NCBI RefSeq assembly: GCF_001613935.1
Contig: NZ_LQCI01000004.1
Coordinates: 1-64,000 of the forward strand
Direction: 5' to 3'
DNA: 64,000 nucleotides
DNA from: Amycolatopsis regifaucium
GTDB lineage: Bacteria > Actinomycetota > Actinomycetes > Mycobacteriales > Pseudonocardiaceae
Under the pieces are notes generated by a model. That model was not told the origin of the DNA. It was given only the letters and a program-made list of their open reading frames with translations, and searched no databases. The position numbers and the translations under genes are program-made. Positions 16,528 to 25,192 of this stretch are shown here, piece by piece; position 1 is the stretch's first letter, and every line of letters begins with the position of its first letter.

Positions 16528-17217
16528 GTGATCCGGCTCGAAGAGGTTTCCAAGGTCTACAAGACCTCGACCCGTCCCGCCCTCGAAAGGGTGTCGGTCG
16601 AGATCGACAAAGGTGAGTTCGTCTTCCTGATCGGTCCCTCGGGATCCGGGAAGTCGACCTTCCTGCGCCTCCTGCTGCGCGAAGAGGTGCCGAGCAAGGG
16701 TCGCGTCATGGTCTCCAACTTCGACGTCGCCAAGCTCGCCCGCCGCCGGGTGCCGCGCTTGCGGCAGACCATCGGCTGCGTCTTCCAGGACTTCCGACTG
16801 CTGTCGAACAAGACCGTCGCCGAGAACGTCGCCTTCGCGCTCGAAGTGATCGGCAAGCCGCGCCCGACGATCCGCAAGGTCGTGCCCGAGGTGCTCGAGC
16901 TCGTCGGCCTCGACGGCAAGGCCGACCGCCTGCCCAACGAACTCTCCGGTGGTGAGCAGCAGCGCGTCGCGATCGCCCGCGCGTTCGTGAACCGCCCGCT
17001 CGTGCTGCTCGCCGACGAGCCGACCGGGAACCTGGACCCCGACACCAGCCAGGACATCATGTTGCTGCTGGAGCGGATCAACCGCACCGGCACGACGGTG
17101 CTGATGGCCACCCACGACCATTCGATCGTGGACTCGATGCGGCGGAGGGTCGTCGAACTCCAGCTCGGCAAGGTCATCCGTGACGACGCCCGAGGCGTCT
17201 ACGGCATCGGCCGCTGA
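16528..17217 (+). CDS. ftsE: Cell-division ABC ATPase FtsE
   Basis: A 229-residue ABC ATPase. Walker A is GPSGSGKST (36-44), the signature LSGGEQQR starts at 139, Walker B is VLLADEP (about 159-165), and the switch histidine is in ATHDH. With FtsX it forms the division-site complex that controls cell-wall hydrolases such as RipC. GTG 16528 is probably a leaderless start. ftsX follows after 51 bases. Confidence 0.96.
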   Translation: MIRLEEVSKVYKTSTRPALERVSVEIDKGEFVFLIGPSGSGKSTFLRLLLREEVPSKGRVMVSNFDVAKLARRRVPRLRQTIGCVFQDFRLLSNKTVAENVAFALEVIGKPRPTIRKVVPEVLELVGLDGKADRLPNELSGGEQQRVAIARAFVNRPLVLLADEPTGNLDPDTSQDIMLLLERINRTGTTVLMATHDHSIVDSMRRRVVELQLGKVIRDDARGVYGIGR

Positions 17218-17268
17218 CCGGCCCAGCCCTCCTCCGTTACCCACGACTTCCAAGGGACATCAACCCCG

Positions 17269-18162
17269 ATGCGCGCCAGTTTCGTCTTCAGCGAGGTAGT
17301 CACCGGCTTGCGCCGGAACGTCACGATGACCATCGCGATGATCCTCACCACCGCGGTCTCCCTCGCCATGCTCGGCATCGGCCTGCTGGCCGTCGGCACG
17401 ATCGACAAGATGAAGGCCAACTTCCTCTCCGACGTCGAGGTCTCGGTCTATCTGGTCAACGACATCAGCGCGGGTGACCCGAACTGCTCGCAGTCGGCGT
17501 GCCAGTCGCTGCGCCAGGAGTTGCAGCGCAACGAGGGTGTCGAGTCCGTCGTATACGAGAACCGCGCGCAGGCGTTCGAGCGGTTCAAGAAGATGTTCGA
17601 AAGCCAGCCGGAACTGCTCGCGCTCACCGGCCCGGACGCGCTGCCCGCTTCGCTGCACGTCAAGCTGAAAAACCCGGAGCGCAGCCAGGCGATCATCCAG
17701 GAGTACACCGGCAAACCGGGCGTCAGCAAGGTCGACGACCAGCAGAAGGCGCTCGATCGCGTGTTCAACGCGCTCAACGCCGTCCGGAACCTCGCCTTCG
17801 GCGCCGCGGTGATCATGGCGCTGGCGGCGCTGCTGCTGATCGCCAACACGATCCAGGTGTCGGCGTTCACCCGGCGCACCGAGGTCGGCATCATGCGCCT
17901 GGTCGGCGCCACCCGCTGGTACACGCAGCTGCCGTTCCTCTTGGAGGCGGTGGTCGCCGGCCTTGTCGGTGCCCTCATCGGGATCGTCTTCCTGATCCTC
18001 ACCAAGGTGTTCCTGCTCGACCTCGTGCTGACCGGGGACGTGTTCCCGGCGATCAGCATGCTCGAATTGCTGTTCCCGGTGGCGCCGATCCTGCTCGCCG
18101 TCTCGGTGATCATCTCGGCGATCACCGGGTATGTGACGCTGCGCCTGTACGTGCGCCACTGA
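17269..18162 (+). CDS. ftsX: Cell-division membrane protein FtsX
   Basis: A 297-residue protein with the FtsX layout: one N-terminal membrane helix (about 21-43), a large extracellular loop (about 45-168) and three C-terminal helices. The loop has two cysteines, C73 and C78, as in the mycobacterial protein where the domain binds a peptidoglycan hydrolase. The start is ATG 17269. It pairs with FtsE and is followed by smpB. Confidence 0.95.
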   Translation: MRASFVFSEVVTGLRRNVTMTIAMILTTAVSLAMLGIGLLAVGTIDKMKANFLSDVEVSVYLVNDISAGDPNCSQSACQSLRQELQRNEGVESVVYENRAQAFERFKKMFESQPELLALTGPDALPASLHVKLKNPERSQAIIQEYTGKPGVSKVDDQQKALDRVFNALNAVRNLAFGAAVIMALAALLLIANTIQVSAFTRRTEVGIMRLVGATRWYTQLPFLLEAVVAGLVGALIGIVFLILTKVFLLDLVLTGDVFPAISMLELLFPVAPILLAVSVIISAITGYVTLRLYVRH

Positions 18163-18214
18163 TCCGTCCGATAACCACCTGCTCGAACACAGAAACTCAC
18201 GTAGAGTCGCCGCT

Positions 18215-18697
18215 ATGCCCAAGGAACGTGGACACAAGGTGATCGTGTCGAACCGCAAGGCTCGCCACGATTACTCCATCCTCGACACCTACGAAGCCGG
18301 TCTCGTGCTCGTCGGTACCGAGGTGAAGAGCCTGCGTGAGGGACGGGCATCACTGGCAGACGCGTTCGCCACCGTGGACGACGGCGAGGTCTGGCTGCGC
18401 AACGTGCACATCCCGGAGTACGTGCAGGGCACCTGGACGAACCACACGCCGCGGCGTACCCGGAAACTGCTGCTGCACCGTCAGGAGATCGAGCGGCTCA
18501 TCGGCAAGACCAAGGAGAGCGGTCTTTCGCTGGTCCCGCTGTCGATGTACTTCAAGGACGGCAAGGTCAAGGTCGAGATCGCCCTGGCCAAGGGCAAGAA
18601 GTCCTACGACAAGCGGCAGGACATCTCCAAGCGTGACGCTGAGCGCACCATCAGCCGGGCCTTGGGCCGGGCGCTGAAGGGCCGGTACAACGATTGA
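18215..18697 (+). CDS. smpB: SsrA-binding protein SmpB
   Basis: A 160-residue protein with the SmpB pattern throughout: NRKARHDY near the N-terminus, [18 protein letters not shown] in the oligonucleotide-binding barrel, and the basic tail [19 protein letters not shown] that becomes helical in the ribosomal A site. It carries tmRNA to stalled ribosomes. Its partner ssrA lies at 24061, separated by about 5.4 kb of unrelated genes. The stop overlaps the TTG of the next gene. Confidence 0.97.
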   Translation: MPKERGHKVIVSNRKARHDYSILDTYEAGLVLVGTEVKSLREGRASLADAFATVDDGEVWLRNVHIPEYVQGTWTNHTPRRTRKLLLHRQEIERLIGKTKESGLSLVPLSMYFKDGKVKVEIALAKGKKSYDKRQDISKRDAERTISRALGRALKGRYND

Positions 18698-19590
18698 TCC
18701 ACGGGCCCGCCTCGGACGCCGAGATCCCTGATTGGATCTCGGCGTTGGGCATCGACGGGCTCGTGGACATCCACCTCCATTTCCTGCCGAAGCCGGTCAT
18801 GGACAAGGTGTGGGCCTACTTCGACCAGGCCGAGGAGCACTACGGCACGGCCTGGCCGGTGCACTACCGCACTTCGGAAGAGGACCGGATCGAAACTCTG
18901 CGTTCGTTCGGTGTGCGCAAGTTCGCGCCGCTGGTCTATCCGCACAAACCCGGGATGGCCGAATGGCTGACGTCCTGGGCGCTGGAATTCGCCGAGCGGG
19001 TCCCGGACGCCGTGGCGACGGGGACGTTCTATCCCGAGCCCTCTGCGGTGTCCGTTGTGGATGGAGCACTGCGCGCGGGCGCCCGCTGTTTCAAGGCGCA
19101 CGTCCAGGTCGGCGCCTACGACCCCCGTGACGAACTGCTGGACGGCGTCTGGGGCGCGCTGGCCGACGCGGGCGTTCCGGTTGTCGTCCACTGTGGACAC
19201 GGTCCGCTGAAGGGCGCCTTCACCGGGCTACGGTTGTTCGAAGAGATTCTGGTGCGGCATCCGGAGTTGACGCTGGTACTGGCGCACGCCGGTATGCCGG
19301 AGATCGACTTCGCGTTCGAGCTGGCCGGGAAGTATCCGCGCGTGTACCTCGACACCACGATGGTCGGGGTGGAGTTCACCCTGCGCGGCAACCCGCTTCC
19401 GCCGGACTGGACGGACCTGTTGGCGGAGTTTCCCGATCGCGTCGTTCTCGGCACGGATTTCCCCAACATCCCGTACTCCTACGCCACCCAGCTGCAGGCG
19501 ATCGCCGGCTGGGCCGCCGACGATCGCCTGGGTGAGCCGTTCCTGCGGGCGGTGTTGCACGACACCCCCGCGAAGCTGCTCAGCGTTTGA
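18694..19590 (+). CDS. Amidohydrolase_2-family metal-dependent hydrolase
   Basis: A 298-residue TIM-barrel hydrolase. The metal ligands expected for this family are visible: HxH in DIHLHF (H27, H29), H166 in VVHCGHG, H198 in LAHAGMPE and D255 in LGTDFPN. Members act as hydrolases or as decarboxylases of aromatic acids; the substrate is not clear. The start is TTG 18694, overlapping the smpB stop as TTGA, so it may be translationally coupled to smpB. Its last 11 bases overlap the convergent acyltransferase gene. Confidence 0.82.
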   Translation: MIHGPASDAEIPDWISALGIDGLVDIHLHFLPKPVMDKVWAYFDQAEEHYGTAWPVHYRTSEEDRIETLRSFGVRKFAPLVYPHKPGMAEWLTSWALEFAERVPDAVATGTFYPEPSAVSVVDGALRAGARCFKAHVQVGAYDPRDELLDGVWGALADAGVPVVVHCGHGPLKGAFTGLRLFEEILVRHPELTLVLAHAGMPEIDFAFELAGKYPRVYLDTTMVGVEFTLRGNPLPPDWTDLLAEFPDRVVLGTDFPNIPYSYATQLQAIAGWAADDRLGEPFLRAVLHDTPAKLLSV

Positions 19591-20905
19591 GCTGCGCCAG
19601 CTCGGTGACCGAGACGGCGCGGCCGAGCAGCCGCGTCCCCAGCTCCGAGACCGGGATCTGCTTGCCCGCCAGGTAAAAACCGCCGGTCGCCAGTGCCACC
19701 CACGGCACCGGTCCCTGCGCGAGACCGTCGCTCAGCGGGGCGAAACCGTGCGCGGCCAGTCCCAGCAGGCCGCCGGAGATCGCCAGGCCGGCCAGGACGA
19801 GCTGAGGAGTGTGCGCGGTCGACGCGGGGCCGGAGCTCTGCGTTTCGAAGCGGGCGAAGAGCCGCAGGAGACCGAGGAGCACCAGTCCGCAGGCGCCGAG
19901 CCAAGCCGGGACCATCGTCAGCCACAGCACGGAACCCGGTTCGGGCGTCGAGTAACCGAGGCCGTAGACGGCGACACCGGAGACGACGATCAGCGCCGGC
20001 ATGTGCCACAGGTAGACGCTCATGAACCGCGGGCCGATCCACTTCAGGGCGGCGTCGAGGTTCGGGCGCGCGGCCAGCGCGTTCAGCTGCGGCTTGAAGG
20101 CCAGCAGGAGACCGATTTGGCCGATCGCGAGGAAGGCCAGCAGCACGGTTGGCGGGCTCATGTTCGACACCGGAGCGCCCGGCATGCCGATCATGCTGGC
20201 CGGGTAGGGGCCGAAGGCGACCATCAGCGCGGTGATGCCGAAGCCCGCGCCCGCCATGCCCAGTGCGGCGTTGCGGCCGATCGAGCCGAGACGGCCTTGC
20301 GTGTAGTGGAAACCGAGCTGGTGCACGGCGACCCAGACGAAGATCGCGTTCGCGAAACCGATCAGGCCGAGGTCGTTGAAGCGGGCGATGTCGACGAGGA
20401 CGGCGGCGGCGAGCATCACGAACGGGACCTTGAGGCCCCAGCGGCGATGTGCCGCGACCATCAGCGGGGTGAGCAGCACGGTGAGCACGTAGACGGCCAG
20501 GAACCACAGCAGTTGCGCGGCGATCGCGCCGCCGACCTGCAGCGGCTGCTCCGGGATGCCCATGCCACGCAGGATGTCCGGGACGAAGAGCCAGACGGCC
20601 ACGAGCGGCAGCACCGGGAGCATCAGCCGCTTGAGGCGGGCCGCGAGCCAGGAGCGGGAGCTTTCCGCCCGGGTGAACGAGATCAGATTCGCCGCGCCAC
20701 CGGCGAAGAAGACGAGCGGCATCACTTGCGAGGCCCAGGTCATGACCCACCAGCCGGGCGTCGCGAGGGCGTTTCCGGTGGAGAGGTGGCCGTCGGAATA
20801 GGAAAGCACCGGCATGCCCCAGTGCTGAACGACGACCGCGAGGATCGCGACCGCTCGGACGATGTCGAGGAACCGGTCCCGGCCCCGCTTCTGGCTCGTG
20901 TGCAT
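19580..20905 (-). CDS. Acyltransferase_3 family membrane protein
   Basis: A 441-residue polytopic protein with about ten hydrophobic helices. The N-terminus RFLDIVRAVAILAVVVQHW, with H28, matches the catalytic region of the OafB/NodX-like Acyltransferase_3 family, which transfers acyl groups to sugars or peptides at the membrane. The acceptor is unknown. The start is ATG 20905. The 3' end overlaps the amidohydrolase gene tail to tail by 11 bp. Confidence 0.83.
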   Translation of the reverse strand: MHTSQKRGRDRFLDIVRAVAILAVVVQHWGMPVLSYSDGHLSTGNALATPGWWVMTWASQVMPLVFFAGGAANLISFTRAESSRSWLAARLKRLMLPVLPLVAVWLFVPDILRGMGIPEQPLQVGGAIAAQLLWFLAVYVLTVLLTPLMVAAHRRWGLKVPFVMLAAAVLVDIARFNDLGLIGFANAIFVWVAVHQLGFHYTQGRLGSIGRNAALGMAGAGFGITALMVAFGPYPASMIGMPGAPVSNMSPPTVLLAFLAIGQIGLLLAFKPQLNALAARPNLDAALKWIGPRFMSVYLWHMPALIVVSGVAVYGLGYSTPEPGSVLWLTMVPAWLGACGLVLLGLLRLFARFETQSSGPASTAHTPQLVLAGLAISGGLLGLAAHGFAPLSDGLAQGPVPWVALATGGFYLAGKQIPVSELGTRLLGRAVSVTELAQLKR

Positions 20906-20998
20906 GCCAAGAAGCCTGGTGTTTCCGGGCTTCGGAAACAGCGGTGCGGGCCGCCGTATCCGCCTTCCTGTTTTCGCCCCTCGAAGGTGGAGTTTTCC

Positions 20999-21250
20999 CT
21001 ACCCCACGCCGTCGGGTTCCGGCTCCGGCCGTGGCGCGGGCTCCGGGATTGGGGCGGCGCACAGGCGGAACTCCCAGCGATCGTTCTCGGCGAGGCCGAG
21101 TTCGTAGCGGGTCTCGATCTTCGGCCCGTCGTGCAGATGGACGTGCTTGAGGACGGTGCCCGCGATCGGCTCGGTGTCACCGAGTTCCTGGACACGTCCG
21201 TCGAGCGGACCACCGAAGAAGCGGACGCTGTGGGAGGGCCGGTCGGTCAT
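20999..21250 (-). CDS. Small conserved hypothetical protein
   Basis: An 83-residue soluble protein. VRFFGGPLDGRVQEL near the N-terminus resembles the 'FxGGPLDG' motif found in many small actinobacterial and phage proteins of unknown role; the C-terminus is an acidic, proline-rich tail. ATG 21250 is chosen over an upstream start because GAGGAGG precedes it. It lies downstream of the response-regulator operon, but a dispersed-element copy intervenes. Confidence 0.65.
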   Translation of the reverse strand: MTDRPSHSVRFFGGPLDGRVQELGDTEPIAGTVLKHVHLHDGPKIETRYELGLAENDRWEFRLCAAPIPEPAPRPEPEPDGVG

Positions 21251-21347
21251 GGGTCCTCCTCGGTTCGGTTCGTCGCTCACCAACAGTCTGCCAATGTTAG
21301 GTGAGTGACGGCCTCGCCACCAAGAGCTACTTCAGCGTCGTCGAGAG

Positions 21348-21372
21348 GCGATAGCAAAGGTCCCTTGCTCTC
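21348..21372 (-). repeat. Single copy of the dispersed 3'-end element, locus 5
   Basis: One copy, forward with respect to the minus strand, 10 nt after the response-regulator stop at 21383. A single copy can only form the small hairpin GCAAGG-GAC-CTTTGC. Confidence 0.85.
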
Positions 21373-21382
21373 TTTGTGCGGG

Positions 21383-22024
21383 TCAGCGTCCTAGATAGGT
21401 GAGAACCGCGCGGACCCGGCGGTGTTCCACCGAACTCGCTTCGAGACCGAGCTTCGAGAAGATGTTGCCGATGTGCTTTTCGACGGCGCCGTGCGAGACG
21501 ACGAGCGAGTTCGCGATCGCGGTATTCGACAGGCCCTGCGCCATCAGCCCCAAGACCTCGGACTCGCGGGCGGTCAGGGAATCGAGGGGGTTCTTGCGGC
21601 CTCGCGCCATCAGCTGGGCGATGACGTCGGGGTCGATGGCCGTACCGCCGCCGGCGACCCGCTTCACCGCGTCGACGAAGTCCCCGACGTCCGCGACGCG
21701 CTCTTTGAGCAGGTAGCCGACGCCGCCGGCGCCACCGGAGAGCAGTTCGACGGCGTAACTCTCTTCGACGTACTGCGAAAGCACCAGGACCGGCAGCCCC
21801 GGGATGGCGTCACGGGCGCCCAGCGCCGCGCGCAGGCCTTCGTCGGTGAAGGTGGGCGGCATCCGGACGTCGACGATCGCGAGATCCGGCCGGTGCTCCT
21901 TGACCGCGCCCAGCAGATCGTCACCGTTGTCCACGGCCGCGACGGTCTCGATGTTCTCGTCGGCGAGCAGACGGATCACCCCCTCGCGCAACAGAACCGC
22001 GTCTTCGGCGATGACAACCCGCAT
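21383..22024 (-). CDS. NarL/FixJ-type response regulator
   Basis: A 213-residue two-domain regulator. The receiver has the acidic pocket (E7, D8), phospho-acceptor D52 in VDVRMPP and the lysine in LLKERV. The C-terminal LuxR helix-turn-helix reads LTARESEVLGLMAQGLSNTAIA. It should be phosphorylated by the histidine kinase encoded 52 bp upstream. The start is ATG 22024. It is the last gene of a three-gene operon. Confidence 0.92.
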   Translation of the reverse strand: MRVVIAEDAVLLREGVIRLLADENIETVAAVDNGDDLLGAVKEHRPDLAIVDVRMPPTFTDEGLRAALGARDAIPGLPVLVLSQYVEESYAVELLSGGAGGVGYLLKERVADVGDFVDAVKRVAGGGTAIDPDVIAQLMARGRKNPLDSLTARESEVLGLMAQGLSNTAIANSLVVSHGAVEKHIGNIFSKLGLEASSVEHRRVRAVLTYLGR

Positions 22025-22076
22025 CCTGCCCCCAGCGTCGTGAGTGAACGGCAGGGCCTATTCACTCACGAGCCGG

Positions 22077-23216
22077 TCACCATTGACACGGCAGGTCCGC
22101 ACGAATGACCGTGGGACCGCCGACCGGGCTGACGACGGTGATCACGCCGTCGATCGTGGCCGCCCGGTCGGCGAGCCCGGCGAGTCCGCCACCGGGCCGG
22201 ACCTCGGCGCCGCCGTGCCCGTTGTCGGTGATCTCGACGATCACCATCGAGTCGGTGCGCCACACCTTCACACCCGCTTCGGTCGCGCCCGAGTGCTTCG
22301 CGATGTTCGTCAGTGTCTCGCCGACGATGAAGTACGCCGTCGTTTCGACCGCGGCGGGCGGCCGCGGTTCGACGTCCACCTCGACGTCGACGTGGATCGG
22401 CGACTTCGCGGCCTGCGCGGACAGGGCGGCGTCGAGGCCGCGGTCGCCGAGCACGGCCGGGTAGATGCCCCTGGCGAGGTCGCGCAGTTCGGACACCGCG
22501 AGCTTCGCGTCGAGGTGCGCTTCGTCGATCAGTTCACGCACCGCGGCCGGGTCATGGTCGAACTTCGACTTCGCGCGGCCGAGGCTCATCGCGACGGCGA
22601 CCAGGCGCTGCTGCGCGCCGTCGTGCAGGTCCCGTTCGATACGGCGACGTTCGGCTTCGGCGGCATCGACACCGCGCGCCCGTGACGCCTGCAGGTGTTC
22701 CGCCTTCTGCTCCAGCCGCTGGGTGCGGTTCGGGCCGAGGAAGGAGAACGCCAGATTGCCGTGCAGCCAGGCGAGCCACGGGGTCACCCAGAGCGCCATC
22801 GGCAGCAGCACGATGGACGCGAGCGCGATCGGAAGTTCCACGCAGGCCAGGGGGAACGCCAGCATCAGGTAGGCGAGGTCGCGCCAGGTGGTCGGATCGG
22901 TCAGCCTGGTCAACCAGCGCTTGACCAGCGAAAGACCCTCCACCGGCAGCCGTTCGACCGGCTCCAGTGGCGTACCGAGCATCTTCCGCGCCCAGCCACG
23001 CTCGCGGTCGGCGGACCAGCGGATGAAGCTGGTGGTGGCCATGAGGATCGGGAAGCCGATCCACACCACCGCGGTCGCGATGCCGACCGCGAAACCGACG
23101 ACGATCAAAATGAACTGGAGGGTCCGGAAGAACCAGCTGACGATCATGTAGACGATCGATTTCAGTGGTCTCGGGCGCGGGATCTCGACGGGCCGCACCT
23201 GCTGGTCGATCGTCAT
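22077..23216 (-). CDS. Sensor histidine kinase (HisKA_3) with PF13796-like membrane sensor
   Basis: A 379-residue kinase. Residues 20-160 contain four hydrophobic stretches of the 'putative sensor' (PF13796-like) type, with the segment TDPTTWRDLAYLMLAFPLA. The phosphorylation site is H198 in ERDLHDGAQQRL, and the ATPase domain follows with DNGHGG and GGGLAGLADR. The start ATG 23216 overlaps the previous gene's stop as ATGA. It is paired with the response regulator downstream. The stimulus is unknown, perhaps cell-envelope stress. Confidence 0.9.
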   Translation of the reverse strand: MTIDQQVRPVEIPRPRPLKSIVYMIVSWFFRTLQFILIVVGFAVGIATAVVWIGFPILMATTSFIRWSADRERGWARKMLGTPLEPVERLPVEGLSLVKRWLTRLTDPTTWRDLAYLMLAFPLACVELPIALASIVLLPMALWVTPWLAWLHGNLAFSFLGPNRTQRLEQKAEHLQASRARGVDAAEAERRRIERDLHDGAQQRLVAVAMSLGRAKSKFDHDPAAVRELIDEAHLDAKLAVSELRDLARGIYPAVLGDRGLDAALSAQAAKSPIHVDVEVDVEPRPPAAVETTAYFIVGETLTNIAKHSGATEAGVKVWRTDSMVIVEITDNGHGGAEVRPGGGLAGLADRAATIDGVITVVSPVGGPTVIRADLPCQW

Positions 23217-23908
23217 CCGTTCACCGTGCTCATCGTCGAAACCTCGCCCCAGGACTCCTCCAAGCGGCGGCGCTGGGCGTGGGTCGGCCCGAGCAACGCC
23301 GTCGCCAGCCGGGCGTGCATCCCCGCCAACGCTTTCGTCAACGCTACCGAGAGCGCGATGCAGAGCACGCCGAGAGCCGCCCATGGCAACGCCGAGACCG
23401 TCGAGTCGACGGTGAACCACGGCACCTCCCAGGTGGGGAAGCGGTACTCGCCGCCCGGGAGGAAGCGGTAGTGAATCGGCAGCCCCGCAAGGCCGAGACT
23501 GGTCGACCAGAACGCCGTGACCAGCACGAACTCGACGATGCCGAGCGGGAAGAGCAGGAAGAAATAGCTCAGGTCACGCCAGGTGGAGGTGTCCTTCAAC
23601 CGCGCCTTCCAACGCACGGACTGGCCCGCCTCGGGCAGCGGGAGGTACGGCAGGTCGATGTAGCGGTCGAGCAGCGCGTACACCCTGGCGCGTTCCATGC
23701 GGGCGGCCCCGCGGACCGACAGGATCACCAGCGCGAGGATGGGCACCCCGATCCAGATGATCACCGTCCCGACGCCCAGCCAGAAGAACGACATCAGGAG
23801 CGCGAAGGCCAGCACGCCCATCGGCAGGTTCATCAGCAGGTAGGCCAGTGAGCCGCCGAACGACGGATCGGACCTGCTCAGCTCCCGCTCGGCCGCTAGC
23901 GAACTCAT
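23213..23908 (-). CDS. Kinase-less sensor-domain membrane protein
   Basis: A 231-residue membrane protein. It has the same hydrophobic pattern and the same diagnostic segment as the kinase that follows (KDTSTWRDLSYFFLLFPLG here, TDPTTWRDLAYLMLAFPLA there), and its end GPTHAQRRRLEE parallels GPNRTQRLEQ in the kinase, but it stops before any phospho-acceptor helix. It probably arose by duplication of the sensor part and may form a complex with the kinase. ATG 23908 is chosen because GGAAGGGAG precedes it. ATGA coupling links it to the kinase gene. Confidence 0.8.
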   Translation of the reverse strand: MSSLAAERELSRSDPSFGGSLAYLLMNLPMGVLAFALLMSFFWLGVGTVIIWIGVPILALVILSVRGAARMERARVYALLDRYIDLPYLPLPEAGQSVRWKARLKDTSTWRDLSYFFLLFPLGIVEFVLVTAFWSTSLGLAGLPIHYRFLPGGEYRFPTWEVPWFTVDSTVSALPWAALGVLCIALSVALTKALAGMHARLATALLGPTHAQRRRLEESWGEVSTMSTVNG

Positions 23909-24038
23909 GGTCGTGCTCCCTTCCGAGGTCGATGGAACAAGCATCGTCCTCCGGAGGGACCGGACGACATGGTGTGCGCGGGCATCTCGCAGGTGGGGCT
24001 AGCCCCACCGCCGGAAATAACCCGGTTGCCGTCCGCGT

Positions 24039-24044
24039 TATGAT
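24039..24044 (+). promoter_or_regulatory. -10 box of ssrA
   Basis: TATGAT lies 17 bp upstream of the mature tmRNA 5' end, leaving room for a short leader removed by RNase P. Confidence 0.5.
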
Positions 24045-24060
24045 GGACAGGTCCCTACAA

Positions 24061-24430
24061 GGGGGTGAACGGTTTCGACTTTGGACGTTGAATCAGGAGA
24101 AGCGTGCCGGTGCAGGCGAGAGACCACCGTAAGCGTCATCGCAAACCAATAAGCGCCGAGCCTAAGAGCCAGCGCGAGTTCGCTCTTGCTGCCTAAGCAG
24201 TAGAGCAACTCTGTCGGTCCGGGGTCGCCTCCGACCCGGTCACCGGCATCAGCTAGGAGGCTTACCGCCACACTCGGCTACGGGGTGTGGTTGGGAAACA
24301 AACAGTGGCTGGGCTCGTCACTTCAGCTTGTTCGCGTGACTGAAGGGGCCAAGTAGAGACATAGCGGACTGCGCACGGAGAAGCCCTGGTGATACGCCAG
24401 AGGACCCGGGTTCAATTCCCGGCACCTCCA
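24061..24430 (+). ncRNA. ssrA: tmRNA (transfer-messenger RNA)
   Basis: A 370-nt tmRNA. The tRNA-like ends are GGGGGTGAACGGTTTCGAC at the start and GGTTCAATTCCCGGCACCTCC plus A at the end; the acceptor stem contains the G3:U70 pair that marks it for alanine charging, and CCA is not encoded. The tag frame ends in GAGTTCGCTCTTGCTGCC-TAA and reads AEPKSQREFALAA if the resume codon is GCC at 24155. Pseudoknot-forming segments follow. It rescues stalled ribosomes with SmpB (18215-18697). Confidence 0.95.
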
Positions 24431-24440
24431 CTGGACGGCT

Positions 24441-24480
24441 GAAGCGGCCCTACCCCTCGGGGTGGGGCCGCTTCTCTTTT
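24441..24480. terminator. Terminator of ssrA, shared with the convergent TetR gene
   Basis: GAAGCGGCCCTACCCC pairs with GGGGTGGGGCCGCTTC (one A/G variant), followed by TCTTTT. The TetR stop codon at 24450-24452 and its last codons lie inside the stem, so the hairpin also encodes the end of that protein. Confidence 0.88.
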
Positions 24481-25106
24481 ACCGTGAGGTAGGCGAGCGT
24501 CATCTCGGTCGTTTCGGTCGCCCACGTGGTCCAGGAGAGGTCGTCGGACCAGAACCGGCAGGTGGCGGCCCGGTGCACGCAGGAGCCGATGATGGTGCGA
24601 GCCGCCATCCGGATGGCCAGGGCGGGGTCCCGCCGATGGATCTCCTCGATGCAGGGATGCGCGGCTTCGAGAAGGGCTCGCTGGACCGCGGCCAGGGCTT
24701 CCAGGCCGCGTTCGCGCCCGTCGGCGCGCTGGCCGTCGAGTAGCTCGGGGAAGATCCGGCCGTGGTGGGTGAAGGTGCGTGCGAGCGCGTGGGTGAACGC
24801 GCCGACGAGCTCGCTCAGTGTGGGTGCCGATGAGCGAAGCGCTTCGCTGACGGTGGCTTCCAGCTGGCCGAGCAACTGGTCCTTGACGGCGTACAGCAGC
24901 TGTTCCTTGCCCGCGAAACGGCGATAGATCGCACCCACCGACATGCCCGCCTGCTCGGCGACCGCCGCGATGGTGAATTCCTCGATGCCTCCTTCTGCCA
25001 GGACGTGCTCGGCGGCGGCCAGCACCTTCTGCAGGGAGGCGCGGCTACGAGCTTGTTGGGGCGGGCGGAACCCCTGCTCGGCGGACTGCTGACTCACCGG
25101 CCGCAC
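24450..25106 (-). CDS. TetR-family transcriptional regulator
   Basis: A 218-residue regulator. The helix-turn-helix is EFTIAAVAEQAGMSVGAIYRRFAGKEQLL (about 40-68 in parts); the C-terminal domain is helical with no diagnostic ligand motif. The start is taken as GTG 25106, four bases after AGGAGG; GTG 25097 is the alternative. It is divergent from an ABC ATPase gene with a palindromic operator candidate between them (25142-25171). Its 3' end forms part of the ssrA terminator. Confidence 0.85.
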   Translation of the reverse strand: MRPVSQQSAEQGFRPPQQARSRASLQKVLAAAEHVLAEGGIEEFTIAAVAEQAGMSVGAIYRRFAGKEQLLYAVKDQLLGQLEATVSEALRSSAPTLSELVGAFTHALARTFTHHGRIFPELLDGQRADGRERGLEALAAVQRALLEAAHPCIEEIHRRDPALAIRMAARTIIGSCVHRAATCRFWSDDLSWTTWATETTEMTLAYLTVKEKRPHPEG

Positions 25107-25141
25107 GTTACCTCCTGTCGCGGGGCGCGAGATCCTCGGCC

Positions 25142-25171
25142 TAATGCGAATGATAACTTTCGTTCGCATTA
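25142..25171. promoter_or_regulatory. Palindromic TetR operator candidate
   Basis: TAATGCGAA (25142-25150) and its exact complement TTCGCATTA (25163-25171) are separated by 12 bp, midway between the TetR gene and the divergent ABC ATPase gene. It is the only clear palindrome in the gap. Confidence 0.65.
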
Positions 25172-25192
25172 TCCGACATGAAGGGTGGAACC

